Source: Pseudonocardiaceae bacterium YIM PH 21723
Lineage (GTDB): Bacteria > Actinomycetota > Actinomycetes > Mycobacteriales > Pseudonocardiaceae
Direction: 5' to 3'
NCBI GenBank assembly: GCA_003600225.1
Contig: QZFT01000021.1
Span: 1 to 64,000, forward strand
DNA length: 64,000 nucleotides
Shown here: one piece after another, positions 63,412 to 64,000 of the stretch
How the letters are laid out: each line of letters starts with the position of its first letter
Numbering within the stretch: position 1 is the first letter of the stretch
The notes under the pieces: model-generated
Seen by the model: only the letters and a program-made list of their open reading frames with translations
Told to the model about the DNA's origin: nothing
Database searches by the model: none
Position numbers and translations under genes: made by a program

Positions 63412-64000
63412 AGCGCGTACTAGCGGCGATGACGCTGCCGCTGTCGTTGATCGCCATGACCGCCTGTGGCGGTGGGGATCCGCTGGCCGGTGATAAGTCC
63501 GCAGCCGACACGATCACCGTCGGTTCGGCCAACTTCCCGGAAAGCCAGCTACTGGCGGAGATCTACGCCCAGGCGCTCGAGGCCAAGAGCATCAAGGTGG
63601 TGCGCAAGCCTGACCTGGGGAGCAGGGAGACCTACGTCCCGGCTCTGAAGGACGGCTCCATCGACATGATCCCGGACTACACCGGCACCCTGCTGCAGTA
63701 CTTCCGCAAGGATGCTCCGGAGACCAGCGAGCAGGACGTCTACACCGCGCTGCGCGCCGAGACTCCCGCTGAGCTGGCGGTGCTGGACAAGGCCAGCGCG
63801 CAGGACAAGGACGCCGTGGTGATCACCAAGGAGACGGCGCAGCGGTTGAACGTGAAGTCGATCGCCGACCTCGCTCCGCACTGCAAGGACCTCGTGTTCG
63901 GCGGCCCGCCGGAGTTCACCACACGGGCCGGCGGTATCCCGGGCCTGGCGAAGAACTACGGCTGCAACTTCAGGGAGTACAAGCAGCTGCAACCGGGTGC
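63408..64000 (+). CDS. Osmoprotectant-binding lipoprotein (OpuAC/OpuBC family), truncated at window end
   Basis: The first 197 codons are visible: MKRVLAAMTLPLSLIAMTACGGG signal with lipobox Cys (about 20), then TITVGSANFPESQLLAEIYAQALE. The conserved YVPALKDGSIDMIPDYTGTLLQYF and GGPPEFTTRAGGIPGL stretches are of the ProX/OpuBC ligand-binding family. Binds glycine betaine, choline or carnitine outside the cell and delivers it to the permeases. Overlaps the previous gene in ATGA. The stop lies beyond the window. Confidence 0.9.
   Translation, partial: MKRVLAAMTLPLSLIAMTACGGGDPLAGDKSAADTITVGSANFPESQLLAEIYAQALEAKSIKVVRKPDLGSRETYVPALKDGSIDMIPDYTGTLLQYFRKDAPETSEQDVYTALRAETPAELAVLDKASAQDKDAVVITKETAQRLNVKSIADLAPHCKDLVFGGPPEFTTRAGGIPGLAKNYGCNFREYKQLQPG

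Overview
This window is a high-GC actinobacterial chromosome segment, almost certainly from a Pseudonocardiaceae-type organism (Amycolatopsis/Crossiella/Saccharothrix relatives; genus uncertain). The evidence is near-saturated G/C at third codon positions, many GTG starts, a WhiB protein, MtrAB-LpqB, a SigR/RsrA-type sigma/anti-sigma pair, a SARP-like regulator and actinobacterial DUF lipoproteins. Gene order from manB to whiB1 parallels the well-known Mycobacterium tuberculosis Rv3257c-Rv3218 neighbourhood (manB, SIS protein, manA, permease, sahH, tmk, mtrA, mtrB, lpqB, comF, hpf, secA1, Rv3235-like, tgs, Rv3231c-like, rsgA, aroA, SOS peptidase, sigH, rshA, biotinylated protein, pdtaS, whiB1, lipid kinase). 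Most of the window is therefore conserved core chromosome with local insertions, and not a mobile island.

Layout. 0-2 kb: tail of an unidentified gene, a repeat and two paralogous membrane proteins. 2-7 kb: mannose/phosphosugar operon (manB, Trm112-like, SIS protein, manA) and a cation efflux protein. 7-12 kb: amino-acid permease, stand-alone biotin carboxylase and an orphan MutL-like ATPase. 11.6-16.7 kb: large membrane protein with a GxDxG elbow, S-adenosylhomocysteine hydrolase, small membrane protein, thymidylate kinase. 17-27.6 kb: MtrA-MtrB-LpqB envelope control, a SARP-like regulator, ComF, ribosome hibernation factor, SecA1. 27.8-39.7 kb: Rv3235-like protein, HAD protein, lipoproteins, membrane P-loop NTPase, rRNA methyltransferase, WS/DGAT-like acyltransferase, P5C dehydrogenase, RsgA, AroA. 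40-50.8 kb: class A beta-lactamase-fold hydrolase, SOS-associated peptidase, alpha/beta hydrolase, SF1 helicase, YbaK-type deacylase, SigR/RsrA, ribosomal protein bL37, biotinyl protein plus a broken copy, PdtaS kinase, WhiB1, lipid kinase. 50.8-60.8 kb: secreted protein, GNAT enzyme, dTDP-sugar epimerase, malic enzyme, five-PAS GGDEF-EAL protein, VapBC-type module, two DUF4232 proteins, phosphoesterase. 60.8-64 kb: an OpuC/ProU-type osmoprotectant ABC operon running off the end.

The most unusual signals are non-coding. (1) Four related intergenic elements (about 35-206, 22108-22589, 39770-40236, 51322-51818) have long inverted arms and nested internal hairpins, with no detectable protein; two of them fill divergent promoter regions. 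(2) Five 3'-end hairpins share the arm CCGAAGTTGACGATGTTCG or covarying versions of it (10203, 11552, 15533, 27750, 37353). (3) Two hairpins share a TTCTGCAGAATCTGCTCC module. Also notable are a partial tandem duplication of the biotinyl-protein gene that has lost its biotin lysine, a SigR-type autoregulatory promoter, and two CRP-like boxes upstream of whiB1. I saw no rRNA, tRNA, CRISPR array, transposase or prophage genes.
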